Assembly: GCF_008017535.1 (NCBI RefSeq)
Contig: NZ_VRUA01000018.1
Span: 16,401-80,400 of the forward strand
Source of the DNA: Ottowia flava
GTDB taxonomy: Bacteria > Pseudomonadota > Gammaproteobacteria > Burkholderiales > Burkholderiaceae_C
Direction of reading: 5' to 3'
DNA: 64,000 nucleotides
The notes beneath the pieces were generated by a model, which searched no databases, was not told the DNA's origin, and saw only the letters and a list, made by a program, of their open reading frames with translations. Numbering within the stretch: the first letter of the stretch is position 1; every line of letters starts with the position of its first letter. Both the position numbers and the translations under genes were made by a program. Shown one piece after another: positions 1 to 7,168 of this stretch.

Positions 1-15
1 ACGGTGCGCATGGAA

Positions 16-80
16 ATTTACATCAAATGTGCCTGTAGCCCGCTCCTAGAAAGCGTAACCAGCTATCAAATTGATAATTG
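16..80 (+). repeat. Comamonad ~60-bp interspersed repeat, copy 1
   Basis: Member of a repeat family found throughout the window. The family consensus, read in this orientation, runs: A/T-rich lead, AGCCCTACAaCCA, ctGCGCAgaCAGCTAT, a short loop, then ATAGC. Here a TGTAGCCC core is followed by AGCTATCAAATTGAT, a small dyad. The copy lies beyond the 3' end of the serine hydrolase gene. Its left boundary is uncertain. Confidence 0.75.
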
Positions 81-118
81 GACAAGCGGTGACGCACTGG
101 CGCCACGTTCGCCCCCGC

Positions 119-1681
119 TCAGCGTTGCGCCCGCTGCACCAGCCCGCACCCTTCAGGGTCGTACAGTTCCAGCCACAGCGTGCCGGCCTGTAGGTCGAAG
201 CGCGCCAGCGACAGGCTGCCTTCCATTGCGAAACCGTCGGGTGCGGCAAAGACGAAATCGTCGTCCGTCCAATGGTGCAGCTCCTGCGTGACGCGGCGCG
301 GCCCCAGCGTCAGGTGCAGCGCCCTGCCGCCGGCGCGCACCTGCACCGGGCCCAGAAAATCGTTGGCGTAGCGCCCGGCATAGCGCGCCAGCGGCTGCGC
401 CGGCGCCGGGTGCGTGGGCATCGGCAGGCCCACCAGCTGACCGCTGGGACCGAGCATGCTGCGCAGCGCCGCGCTGTAGCGGCCCCACCAGTCCTGCGAG
501 ACCTCGCCCATCTCAGCCAGGTCGATGAACTGGCTGCACAGCGACTCGACCACGCCGATCGGCAGCGCGTTGCTCAGCACCACCACGCCCAGGTCCAGTT
601 GCGGCACCAAGCGGATCACCGTGCCCGCCCCGGTTTCGAAAGCGCCCGAATGGTCGAAGAAGGGCACACCACCGGCGGTCTGCCCGCCGATGTTGAAGCC
701 GAAGCCGTAATGCCCGCCAGGCGCCTGCGGCGAAAGCGCGGCCTGCAAGGCAGCGCTTCCCACCAGCGGGCGGTCCTGCCAGCGGCCCTGGGCCAGCAGC
801 ATCGTCAGCCAGCGCGCCATGTCGTTGGCGCTGCTGCTGGCGCCGCCGGCGGCAGCCTGCACGTCGGCGTTGCGCATCGGCACCGGCCGCCACCCGCCCG
901 GCCCCTTGATGTGGCCCTGGGCGCGGTTGGGTGTGCGCATGAATTCGGCAAAGCGCGAGGTGGTGCGCGTCATCCCCAGTGGGCCGTAGATGGCGCGCTG
1001 GCTCAGCGTCGCCCAGTCGGTGCTCGACGCCCCAGCCACGCCGATGGCCGCCGCCGTCAGGCCGAGGTTGGTGTACCCATAGGCGCTGCGCAGCGGCTTG
1101 ACCGGCACGTAACGCAGGCGGGTCATGGCCTCGCGCTGGTCGTAGCCCAACAGCTCCAGGTTGTCGCCCGCGTGGTCGGGCAGACCGCTGCGGTGGGCGT
1201 ACAGGTCGCCCACCGTCAGCGCCGCCGTGCTGGCCGCGTCGCTGAGCGCAAACCACGGCAGCAGCTCGCGCATCGGGGTGTCCCACGCGACGCGGCCCTC
1301 GCCCACCTCGCGCGCCACCACCGTGGCGCCCAGCGGCTTGGACACCGACGCCAGCTGGAACACCGTGTCGGCGTCGACCCGCCCCGGTCCGCCGACCCGC
1401 CGCACGCCAAAGCCATCGGCAAACACCGTGCGCCCGCCGTGCACCACCGCCATGGCGATGCCCGGCACGCTGGTCGTGCGCTGCAGCCGGCGGACCAGAT
1501 CGGGCAGCGCGGCCAGCGCCGCCTGCAGCCGCGCCGGGTCGAGCGATGGGGCTGGCGCGGCGGCGCGGGCCTGGCCGCTCAGGCCGACAAGGGCCGCACC
1601 GGCCGCGCCCAAAGCGCCTGTGCGCGCCATCATCTGGCGCCGCGTCAGCGCGCTTCGTTGCAATGCAAAGTGGATCGTCAT
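119..1681 (-). CDS. Tat-exported serine hydrolase (beta-lactamase/class C-like)
   Basis: Serine hydrolase of the beta-lactamase/penicillin-binding protein superfamily, 520 aa. The N terminus carries a twin-arginine-type signal (LTRRQMM at about residues 12-18, hydrophobic stretch, AxA-like site near 40), so the enzyme is probably periplasmic. Catalytic motifs visible are SVSK at 112-115 (SxxK) and YTN at 203-205 (YxN); an HSGAFETG segment fits the third active-site motif. The start at 1681 follows an AGGAGG site 5 nt upstream and overlaps the stop of the upstream desaturase gene as ATGA, indicating translational coupling. Family members include esterases, D-aminopeptidases and beta-lactamases; the substrate cannot be read from the sequence. 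Confidence 0.9.
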   Translation of the reverse strand: MTIHFALQRSALTRRQMMARTGALGAAGAALVGLSGQARAAAPAPSLDPARLQAALAALPDLVRRLQRTTSVPGIAMAVVHGGRTVFADGFGVRRVGGPGRVDADTVFQLASVSKPLGATVVAREVGEGRVAWDTPMRELLPWFALSDAASTAALTVGDLYAHRSGLPDHAGDNLELLGYDQREAMTRLRYVPVKPLRSAYGYTNLGLTAAAIGVAGASSTDWATLSQRAIYGPLGMTRTTSRFAEFMRTPNRAQGHIKGPGGWRPVPMRNADVQAAAGGASSSANDMARWLTMLLAQGRWQDRPLVGSAALQAALSPQAPGGHYGFGFNIGGQTAGGVPFFDHSGAFETGAGTVIRLVPQLDLGVVVLSNALPIGVVESLCSQFIDLAEMGEVSQDWWGRYSAALRSMLGPSGQLVGLPMPTHPAPAQPLARYAGRYANDFLGPVQVRAGGRALHLTLGPRRVTQELHHWTDDDFVFAAPDGFAMEGSLSLARFDLQAGTLWLELYDPEGCGLVQRAQR

Positions 1682-2619
1682 GGTGCCTCCTGCGATGAAA
1701 CGGTGATCGGCGCGCCCTCGCGCGAAGTGGCCGGCGCTGCCGCCTGGCGCGCGGCCTGCGCGCGCATCTGCGGCGTGGTCAGGCTGGAGCCGTCGGCGCT
1801 CCAGCCGGGCGGCGCAAACAGCGTGCCCAGCACCTCGCGCAGGCTGCGGGCGCGGCGCAGGTCGCGGCCAATGCCCGCCCATTCGTGGAAGGCGATGCGC
1901 AGCGGGTTGTCGGTGGTCAGCGGGTGCGTCAGGCCGTAGTGGGGCGTAGCGCCTTCGGGGTAGAAGCTGCCGAACAGCTTGTCCCACACGATCAGCGTGC
2001 CGGCGTAGTTGCGGTCGAGGTACTCGAAGTCGCTGCCGTGGTGCACGCGGTGGTGCGACGGGGTGTTGAACACCGCCTCGAACCAGCGCGGCAGGCGGTC
2101 GATGGCCTCGGTGTGAATCCAGAACTGATAGATCAGGCTGACCGACTGCATGAACAGCACCATGGCCGGGTGAAAGCCCACCAGCGGCATCCACGCCCAG
2201 AACAGGAAGCTGCCCGTCGGCACGCCCGTCCAGGTCTGGCGCAGCGACACGCTGAAGTTGTACTTGTCCGACGAGTGGTGCACCGAGTGCGACGCCCAGA
2301 ACCAGCGCGATTCATGGCTCACTCGGTGAAACCAGTAATAGGTGAAGTCGTCGGCAAAAAAGCACAGCACCCACACCCACCAGGCCCCCGTTGGCAGCGT
2401 GAACAGCCGGTGCTGGTACAGCCAGCTCATCACCAGCAGCACCAGCCCGCCCAGCAGTGTGGCAATCAGCATGTTGCCCAGCCCCAGCGTGACGTTGGCC
2501 AGCGCGTCGGGCGTGCGGTACAGCCCGCGCCCGCGGCGGGCACTGTAGAACGCCTCCACCACGATGAGCAGGGCGAAGGCGGGCAAGGCCGCCAGCATGA
2601 TGTTGGGCAGATCCGTCAT
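1678..2619 (-). CDS. sterol desaturase/fatty acid hydroxylase family membrane protein
   Basis: Integral membrane di-iron oxygenase of the fatty acid hydroxylase superfamily, 313 aa. The histidine clusters that bind iron are present: HRVSH at 98-102, HSVHH at 111-115 and HHRVHH near 195, the typical HX3-4H / HX2-3HH pattern. Four or so hydrophobic segments lie in the first 170 residues. The last ~40 residues are Ala/Arg-rich and look unstructured. An AGGAC site precedes the start. The stop overlaps the start of the downstream serine hydrolase (ATGA), so the two form an operon and may act on a common lipid or ester substrate; that link is inference. In bacteria the family hydroxylates or desaturates lipids, carotenoids or hopanoids. 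Confidence 0.9.
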   Translation of the reverse strand: MTDLPNIMLAALPAFALLIVVEAFYSARRGRGLYRTPDALANVTLGLGNMLIATLLGGLVLLVMSWLYQHRLFTLPTGAWWVWVLCFFADDFTYYWFHRVSHESRWFWASHSVHHSSDKYNFSVSLRQTWTGVPTGSFLFWAWMPLVGFHPAMVLFMQSVSLIYQFWIHTEAIDRLPRWFEAVFNTPSHHRVHHGSDFEYLDRNYAGTLIVWDKLFGSFYPEGATPHYGLTHPLTTDNPLRIAFHEWAGIGRDLRRARSLREVLGTLFAPPGWSADGSSLTTPQMRAQAARQAAAPATSREGAPITVSSQEAP

Positions 2620-2672
2620 GGCAAGTCCTCGAAGTGAAGGGTGAACTGCAAGGTCAACCGGTTCGCCGCGCC

Positions 2673-3287
2673 CTACAGCACCCGGCAGGCGGTGGCGAAC
2701 GGCAGGCGTGGGTTGCGCGGGTACACCGACGCCGGGTCGCCGTACCCCAGGTTCACCAGGAAGTTGGCACGCCAGCGGCCGTCGGGAAAGAACTCGGCGT
2801 TGACCGCGTCGGCGTCAAACCCGCTCATCGGCCCGCAGTCCAGCCCCAGCGAGCGCGCGGCCAGCATCAGGTAGGCGCCGCCCAGCGTGCTGCTGCGCGC
2901 GGCCATCGCCTCGCACAGCGCTGGGTCGGCCGCCAGGCTGTCGCGCGCGCTGGCGTCGTGCCAGATCTCCGGTATGTGCTCGTAAAAACGCGAGTCGGTC
3001 GCCACGATCACGCACACCGGCGCGGCCACCGTCTTGGCGCGGTTGCCCGGCATCAGCAGGGGCTCCAGCCGCTCGCGCGCCGCGCGCGTGGTCAGCATCA
3101 CGAAGCGCGCCGGCTGGCAGTTCATCGAGGTGGGCCCCATGCACGCCAGCGCATACACCTGCTCCAGCAGCGCCTGCGGCACCGGCTCGTCCAGAAAGCC
3201 GTTGACCGTGCGCGCATCCAAGAACAGCTGCCGCAAGGCGGCGTCGGACAGCGGAAAGCGCGGCGCGGTGGGTGAGGTCATGTCCAT
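2673..3287 (-). CDS. nitroreductase-family malonic semialdehyde reductase (RutE-like)
   Basis: FMN-dependent nitroreductase-fold protein, 204 aa, most like RutE/malonic semialdehyde reductase, which reduces malonic semialdehyde to 3-hydroxypropionate in pyrimidine catabolism. The N-terminal ARTVNGF segment, the GPTSMNCQPARFVM flavin-binding region and the C-terminal GYGDP..YPRNPRLPF block match that subfamily. No other rut genes are nearby, so the gene acts alone here. The start at 3287 is chosen because GGGAG sits 8 nt upstream; an in-frame ATG 6 nt later is possible. The gene starts 54 nt beyond the desaturase gene, on the same strand, with repeat copy 2 on its upstream side. Confidence 0.85.
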   Translation of the reverse strand: MDMTSPTAPRFPLSDAALRQLFLDARTVNGFLDEPVPQALLEQVYALACMGPTSMNCQPARFVMLTTRAARERLEPLLMPGNRAKTVAAPVCVIVATDSRFYEHIPEIWHDASARDSLAADPALCEAMAARSSTLGGAYLMLAARSLGLDCGPMSGFDADAVNAEFFPDGRWRANFLVNLGYGDPASVYPRNPRLPFATACRVL

Positions 3288-3305
3288 GTCGGCGCTCCCA
3301 GGTTG

Positions 3306-3361
3306 ATGAAGAAATTGGCTTCTTGCCCGCCTGCACATTGCGCTGGCAGCTATGGTTAAGT
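3306..3361 (+). repeat. ~60-bp interspersed repeat, copy 2
   Basis: Fills almost the whole gap between the RutE-like gene and the IPTL-CTERM gene. The lead GAAGAAATTGGCTTCT, the GCCCGCCTGCA segment and TTGCGCTGGCAGCTAT match the family; the terminal dyad is degenerate. Confidence 0.7.
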
Positions 3362-3367
3362 GAGCAA

Positions 3368-4951
3368 TCAAACATCCCGCGCACGCCGCAGCCCGCGCCC
3401 GCCCAGGCCCGCGGCCAGCAGGCCCAGCAGCATCAGCCCCCATTGGCCCAGCGTAGGCACGGCCACGGGCATAGCGGCAAACGTGGCGGTGACGAAGCGC
3501 GGCATGTCCATAGTGACGGTGCAGGTGGGCTCCGTGTCGCTGCAATCACCGTTCCAGCCGGTGAAGGTTTGACCCGCCGGCGCGGTGGCTGTGAGGGTGA
3601 CGGCTGCTGCTGCGCCGATGCTGTAGCCAGCCTGGCAGGCCACACCGCCTGCGTTGCTGCAGGCGGTGATGCCACCCGTTACCGCTGCCGGCCCTGAGGT
3701 GGCAGACACACTGCCTGTGCCCGACACCTGCGCAGTGAGTGCGAAGCTGGTGGCTGTCGTGGCGCTACTGGTCTGAAACACATCGTTTTCCGGGGTCGGA
3801 ATGCTGCTGCCGCCGCCCGCCCCACCGCTGGCGCCCTGGTTGTCACGGAAGACCACGCTTGGCCCCTGGTACAGCGTGCCCGCGTTCCATAGCGCACCCA
3901 CGCCTTGACCACCGTCGCCTGCGACCCCACCGCCGCCCGCACCCAGGTTGCCCAGCAGGCTGGTGCTGCTCATCAGCACCAGCGTGGCGCCACCGGCGTT
4001 GAAAATGCCGCCGCTGGCCTGGCCTCCAGAAAGACTCCATATAAAACCGCCACCGCCACCGCCACCGCTGGCGGACGGCGCGTCGTCGGCGCTGCCGGCC
4101 CATCCACCGCCACCGCCGCCTTTGGTGGGCGCGCCGGCGCCGGCGTTCACGTCGCCAGAGCCTCCACTTGACGTGCTCTGGCCCCCGCCGGCCCCGCCGT
4201 GAGATCCATTGCCAATGTGGCCGCCGCCGCCACCGCCGCCCCCGAATCCACCACCACCACCACCACCACTGAACGTGTCGTTGTCGGCACCACCCGCGCC
4301 GCCAAGAGGCCCAATTGCGTCGGGTCCACCGCGACCTCCCGCCGAGCCTCCACCTCCTGCGCTGCCCGCTTGACCACCTGCACCGCCGCCGATGAAGCCT
4401 CCTGTGCCTCCTGTGCCAGACACGAACTGGCCAGCAGTGTTTTTGCCGGCAAATGCGCCTCCGCCGCCCGACGAGTCCCCTGCGCCCCCACCCCCCGCAG
4501 TGTTGGCCGTCACACTCACGTCCTTCAAGGTCAGGTGCCCGTTGTTGTATACGCCCGCGCCGTCGGCAGCGCCGCCGACCTGGCCATAGCCACCGTTGCC
4601 CGCCACAGCCCCGCCCGTGACGGTCAGCCCTTCCAGTCGCACCTGGCTGCCTACGGCAATGCGCAGCACCCGGCTGCGGTAACCCGCGTCGATGGTCACG
4701 CCCGCGCCTTGCACGGTCAGGGCGCGGTCGACGACCAACTCGGTCCCGGCCAGTTGCACCGTGGTGACGCTTGGCGCAAAAACGATGGTGTCGCCGGCCT
4801 GGGCGCTGGCCAGCGTGGCGCGCAAGCTGCCAGCGCCGCTGTCGTTGCCGTTGGTCACCGTGCGGGTGGCTGCTTGCGCGCCTAGGGCGAGCAGGGCGAC
4901 GATGAGCATGGGGCTGCGGCCCATGGCGGGTAGGCAGGCGCGAATTGACAT
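3368..4951 (-). CDS. exported glycine-rich IPTL-CTERM beta-helix protein
   Basis: Secreted surface-type protein, 527 aa. It has an N-terminal signal peptide (about 1-27, ending ALGAQAA), a beta-helix-like region (about 30-135) and a long glycine-rich region (about 135-370) with runs of up to seven glycines. A C-terminal repeat-type domain follows (AGQTFTGWNGDCSDTEPTCTV). The protein ends with VPTLGQWGLMLLGLLAAGLG and a basic tail (RGLRRARDV), the IPTL-CTERM sorting signal. The start at 4951 has GGAG 8 nt upstream; an in-frame ATG at 4963 is an alternative. A 20-bp palindrome shared with the two-component gene region lies 152 nt upstream, so this is a candidate target of that regulator. The sorting enzyme for IPTL-CTERM proteins is not in the window. 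Confidence 0.9.
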   Translation of the reverse strand: MSIRACLPAMGRSPMLIVALLALGAQAATRTVTNGNDSGAGSLRATLASAQAGDTIVFAPSVTTVQLAGTELVVDRALTVQGAGVTIDAGYRSRVLRIAVGSQVRLEGLTVTGGAVAGNGGYGQVGGAADGAGVYNNGHLTLKDVSVTANTAGGGGAGDSSGGGGAFAGKNTAGQFVSGTGGTGGFIGGGAGGQAGSAGGGGSAGGRGGPDAIGPLGGAGGADNDTFSGGGGGGGFGGGGGGGGHIGNGSHGGAGGGQSTSSGGSGDVNAGAGAPTKGGGGGGWAGSADDAPSASGGGGGGGFIWSLSGGQASGGIFNAGGATLVLMSSTSLLGNLGAGGGGVAGDGGQGVGALWNAGTLYQGPSVVFRDNQGASGGAGGGSSIPTPENDVFQTSSATTATSFALTAQVSGTGSVSATSGPAAVTGGITACSNAGGVACQAGYSIGAAAAVTLTATAPAGQTFTGWNGDCSDTEPTCTVTMDMPRFVTATFAAMPVAVPTLGQWGLMLLGLLAAGLGGRGLRRARDV

Positions 4952-4967
4952 GATCAACTCCATCGTA

Positions 4968-5030
4968 AAAATCTGCAGAAACATCCGGCAGCGCAGTCTG
5001 GTCATTCGCGGGCAGCTATCAAAAGTGATG
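4968..5030 (+). repeat. ~60-bp interspersed repeat, copy 3
   Basis: Lies in the 5' region of the IPTL-CTERM gene. Conserved parts are the AAAATCTGC lead, GCGCAGTCTGGTCATT and GGGCAGCTATC. The terminal arm is weak. Confidence 0.55.
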
Positions 5031-5088
5031 TCGCCGGGCGGCACAGACGCGCGCGCGATGCGTCAAAACGCAAGCAGATTACGGAATT

Positions 5089-5094
5089 GGTCAA
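5089..5094 (-). promoter_or_regulatory. putative -35 element of the IPTL-CTERM gene
   Basis: On the minus strand TTGACC occurs 8 nt downstream of the palindrome at 5103-5122. No convincing -10 is visible at 17 bp spacing (GCGTTT). A poor -10 with an upstream dyad is the layout expected of an activator-dependent promoter. Inference only. Confidence 0.35.
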
Positions 5095-5102
5095 GATTTG
5101 TA

Positions 5103-5122
5103 TGTCGCCCGTTTGGGCGACA
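5103..5122. promoter_or_regulatory. 20-bp palindrome, candidate response-regulator operator (copy A)
   Basis: TGTCGCCCGTTTGGGCGACA: two perfect 8-bp arms around GTTT. An identical 20-bp site occurs at 6393-6412, next to the LuxR-type response regulator. Here it is upstream of the IPTL-CTERM gene. Identity over 20 bp at two sites 1.3 kb apart in otherwise unrelated intergenic DNA is unlikely by chance. The proposed link to the LuxR-type regulator is inference. Confidence 0.6.
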
Positions 5123-5568
5123 CGGGATGTTGGCCATGGCGGTCAACTCGCAAATTCAGTGACCGTCAGGTTCACCCCTGCGGCGTGGTTCAAATTGGCC
5201 GTTTTCCCATAGCTGATTTACGCAGACAGCTATCGTTTATGCAGCAAGATACCGATTTCTAGCCGGCCGGAATCAGGCCGGCGCACGCTACGACGCCGGT
5301 ATTGATTTTTTTGAACAAATCCTCCAGGGCAATAGTCAAAACCCGAGAACGAGCAGGTGGGTGTGGCTTGCGCAGCGACACGGCGGCCACCGGGGGCCGA
5401 AAGTGCGGCTCAGGCTCCGCAGCCAGGGCGGCCCAGAGGGCGCGCCTCAGGAGGCGTTGGTCGGTGGCGGTTGAATCTGTGTCAATATGGCCGCCACCCC
5501 ATACTCCCTATACGCTGGCAGCTCCTGAAAAATGAGCGAATCTGATGGGTGCAGAAGCACGCCGCCGC
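5123..5568. other. intergenic region, no gene recognised
   Basis: No credible gene. It holds repeat copy 4 (5190-5244) and a GC hairpin at 5262-5282 with 7-bp arms (GCCGGCC/GGCCGGC). A T-run follows about 25 nt past the hairpin. The A/T-richer segment near 5290-5345 and the stretch at 5475-5535 may hold control elements, but I cannot identify any. Confidence 0.5.
5190..5244 (+). repeat. ~60-bp interspersed repeat, copy 4
   Basis: Matches the AAATTGGCCGTTTT lead, TACGCAGACAGCTATCG core and a GCAGC terminal arm. Intergenic. Confidence 0.75.
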
Positions 5569-6174
5569 TCAACCCGGCTCGTTGACGCCGATCTGGTACA
5601 GGCCCCAGGGGCAGAGGGCGAAGCGTTCGGCCAGCGGCTTGGCAGCCAGGTCGGGCACGCGGTCGGCGTCGACCACGGCCCACAGCGGTCCGAGGCCACC
5701 GATCGCCAACGGCTGGCCGTCGAGGTGGGTGGCGACGATCATGCCCAGGCGCTGTGCCTCGGCCAGCGTCAGCGAGGGCGCATAGCCGTCGATGCCCCGC
5801 AGCAGGAGCGCGGTGTCGGGCGCGGTGGGGGCGCCGGCGGCGCCCAGCACGTCGCTGAGCAATGGCCCGCGCAGACGGTGCGGCTGGGCGTCATATTCAA
5901 CCGTGGGCCGAATCTGGCGCGCGGGCAGGCGGTGCAGCGCGGCCAGGTCGAAGCTGCGTGCGCGGTCGAACTTCAGCTGGAACTTGGCCATCAGCTGGTC
6001 CAGCGCCGGGGTCAACGGGCAGCGGTTCGGCCGGCCGACCTGGCCACTGACGGTGAGCACGACCGGGCTGGTCGGCGCGGCGCCACCAGTGGTTGGCGCC
6101 GCAACGACGTCGGCCCCGAAGGCTAGGGCACCGCTGGCCAGGGCGCTTTGAAGAAAGAGTCGTTTGCTGGGCAT
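5569..6174 (-). CDS. exported molybdopterin-oxidoreductase-fold protein
   Basis: Periplasmic protein, 201 aa, resembling the small single-domain oxidoreductase molybdopterin-binding family (sulfite-oxidase fold). The N terminus (SKRLFLQSALASGALAFGA) is an export signal, possibly of Tat type. Recognisable family features are VLTVSGQVG at the start of the domain, the RGPLLSDVLGAAGA block, and LGPLWAVVDAD near the C terminus. The active-site cysteine of true sulfite oxidases is not recognisable, so cofactor binding is doubtful. The start at 6174 gives a clean signal peptide, but no strong ribosome-binding site is visible. It is divergent from the response-regulator gene, with a 20-bp palindrome between them. 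Confidence 0.75.
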   Translation of the reverse strand: MPSKRLFLQSALASGALAFGADVVAAPTTGGAAPTSPVVLTVSGQVGRPNRCPLTPALDQLMAKFQLKFDRARSFDLAALHRLPARQIRPTVEYDAQPHRLRGPLLSDVLGAAGAPTAPDTALLLRGIDGYAPSLTLAEAQRLGMIVATHLDGQPLAIGGLGPLWAVVDADRVPDLAAKPLAERFALCPWGLYQIGVNEPG

Positions 6175-6392
6175 GTCGGTCGGCACGGGGTGGGTGGCAG
6201 ATGCCGACGCGCGCTGCGGTCGGCCGGTGGAAGAGCGCCTTACACGGCAGGCGCGTGCCGAATCGTGCACCGGCCGCGAGCGCCGTGCAAGCCGACCATA
6301 AACCCCACGGAGCGGCTGGCAACGCGGCTTTGTCTGAATTGCCATGGCGCGCGCCTCTTTCGCACATGGAACGCCATTTCTTCACTCTTGTC

Positions 6393-6412
6393 TGTCGCCC
6401 GTTTGGGCGACA
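6393..6412. promoter_or_regulatory. 20-bp palindrome, candidate response-regulator operator (copy B)
   Basis: Same 20 bases as the site at 5103-5122. It ends 35 nt before the proposed GTG start of the LuxR-type regulator and lies 218 nt upstream of the divergent molybdopterin-fold gene. The position suits autoregulation of the regulator or control of the divergent gene. Inference. Confidence 0.6.
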
Positions 6413-6447
6413 TGATTTCTTGCCGCGGATGTCGCAAGATAGCGGGT

Positions 6448-7158
6448 GTGATCGAACCCATTCCACCCCCACCCCAACCGGACCAATTGCGCGTCGCCAT
6501 CGTCGAAGACGACCTGGCCTGCCGCATCGCGCTGGTCGACGCCATCAATGCCACGCCGGACATGCGCCTGTCGTGGGCAGTGGCCACGCGCGACGAAGCG
6601 CTGGCCGAGCTAGAGCGGGCGGGCGGCGCGCCGGCCGACGTGCTGCTGGTCGATTTGGGCCTGCCGGACGGATCGGGTCTGGACGTCATAAGCGCCGCGC
6701 GCCGGCTCTGGCCCGACGCAGCGGCGATGGTCAGCACGATCTTTGGCGACGAGGACCACGTGCTGCGCGCCATTCAGGCCGGCGCGATGGGCTACCTGCT
6801 CAAGGACGTGAACGCGGCCCAGGTGCTGGAGGAAATCCGCCTGGTCGCCGCGGGCGGCAGCCCGATCAGCCCGATGGTGGCGCGCAAGCTGCTGCTGCGA
6901 CACGCAACGCCGCTGACGGCCGCGCCATCGCCCACCGCCGCGCGGAATTCGGAAGGCGCCGACGACACCGCCCTGTCGACGCGCGAAGTGGAGGTGCTGC
7001 GCCTGGTCTCGCGCGGCCACACACTGGAAGAGGTGGCGCGCGCGCTGTCGCTGTCGCGCCACACGGTACGCACCTTCGTGCGGCGCCTGTACGCCAAGCT
7101 GCAGGTCAACACACGCGCGCAGGCGGTGCGTGAGGGCGAGCGGCAAGGGCTGCTGTAA
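6448..7158 (+). CDS. LuxR/NarL-family response regulator
   Basis: DNA-binding response regulator, 236 aa. The receiver domain (about 14-130) shows the acidic pair EDD, phospho-acceptor Asp69 (VDLGLPDGSG), the Ser/Thr in MVSTIFGDED and the conserved Lys in LLKD. The C-terminal LuxR-type helix-turn-helix is clear (LSTREVEVLRLVSRGHTLEE, then SLSRHTVRTFVRRLYAKL). A GTG start at 6448 is chosen because the reading starts just before the receiver; an ATG at 6412 is in frame but overlaps the palindrome. The gene is followed after 10 nt by its probable partner kinase. The palindrome at 6393-6412 may be its own operator. Confidence 0.9.
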   Translation: MIEPIPPPPQPDQLRVAIVEDDLACRIALVDAINATPDMRLSWAVATRDEALAELERAGGAPADVLLVDLGLPDGSGLDVISAARRLWPDAAAMVSTIFGDEDHVLRAIQAGAMGYLLKDVNAAQVLEEIRLVAAGGSPISPMVARKLLLRHATPLTAAPSPTAARNSEGADDTALSTREVEVLRLVSRGHTLEEVARALSLSRHTVRTFVRRLYAKLQVNTRAQAVREGERQGLL

Positions 7159-7168
7159 GAAAGCACGC

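Noticed and set aside
272..1939. 555-codon plus-strand frame opposite the serine hydrolase
   Set aside because: Same signature of a mirror frame; no ribosome-binding site or domain, while the minus strand has SxxK and YxN motifs.
4200..4500. Tandem GGC/GCC-rich repeats as a possible CRISPR-like or minisatellite array
   Set aside because: It is the coding sequence for the glycine-rich region of the IPTL-CTERM protein; no regular unit and spacer pattern.
5302..5317. FNR-box-like TTGATTTTTTTGAA
   Set aside because: The second half-site does not fit ATCAA and no gene start follows at a sensible distance.
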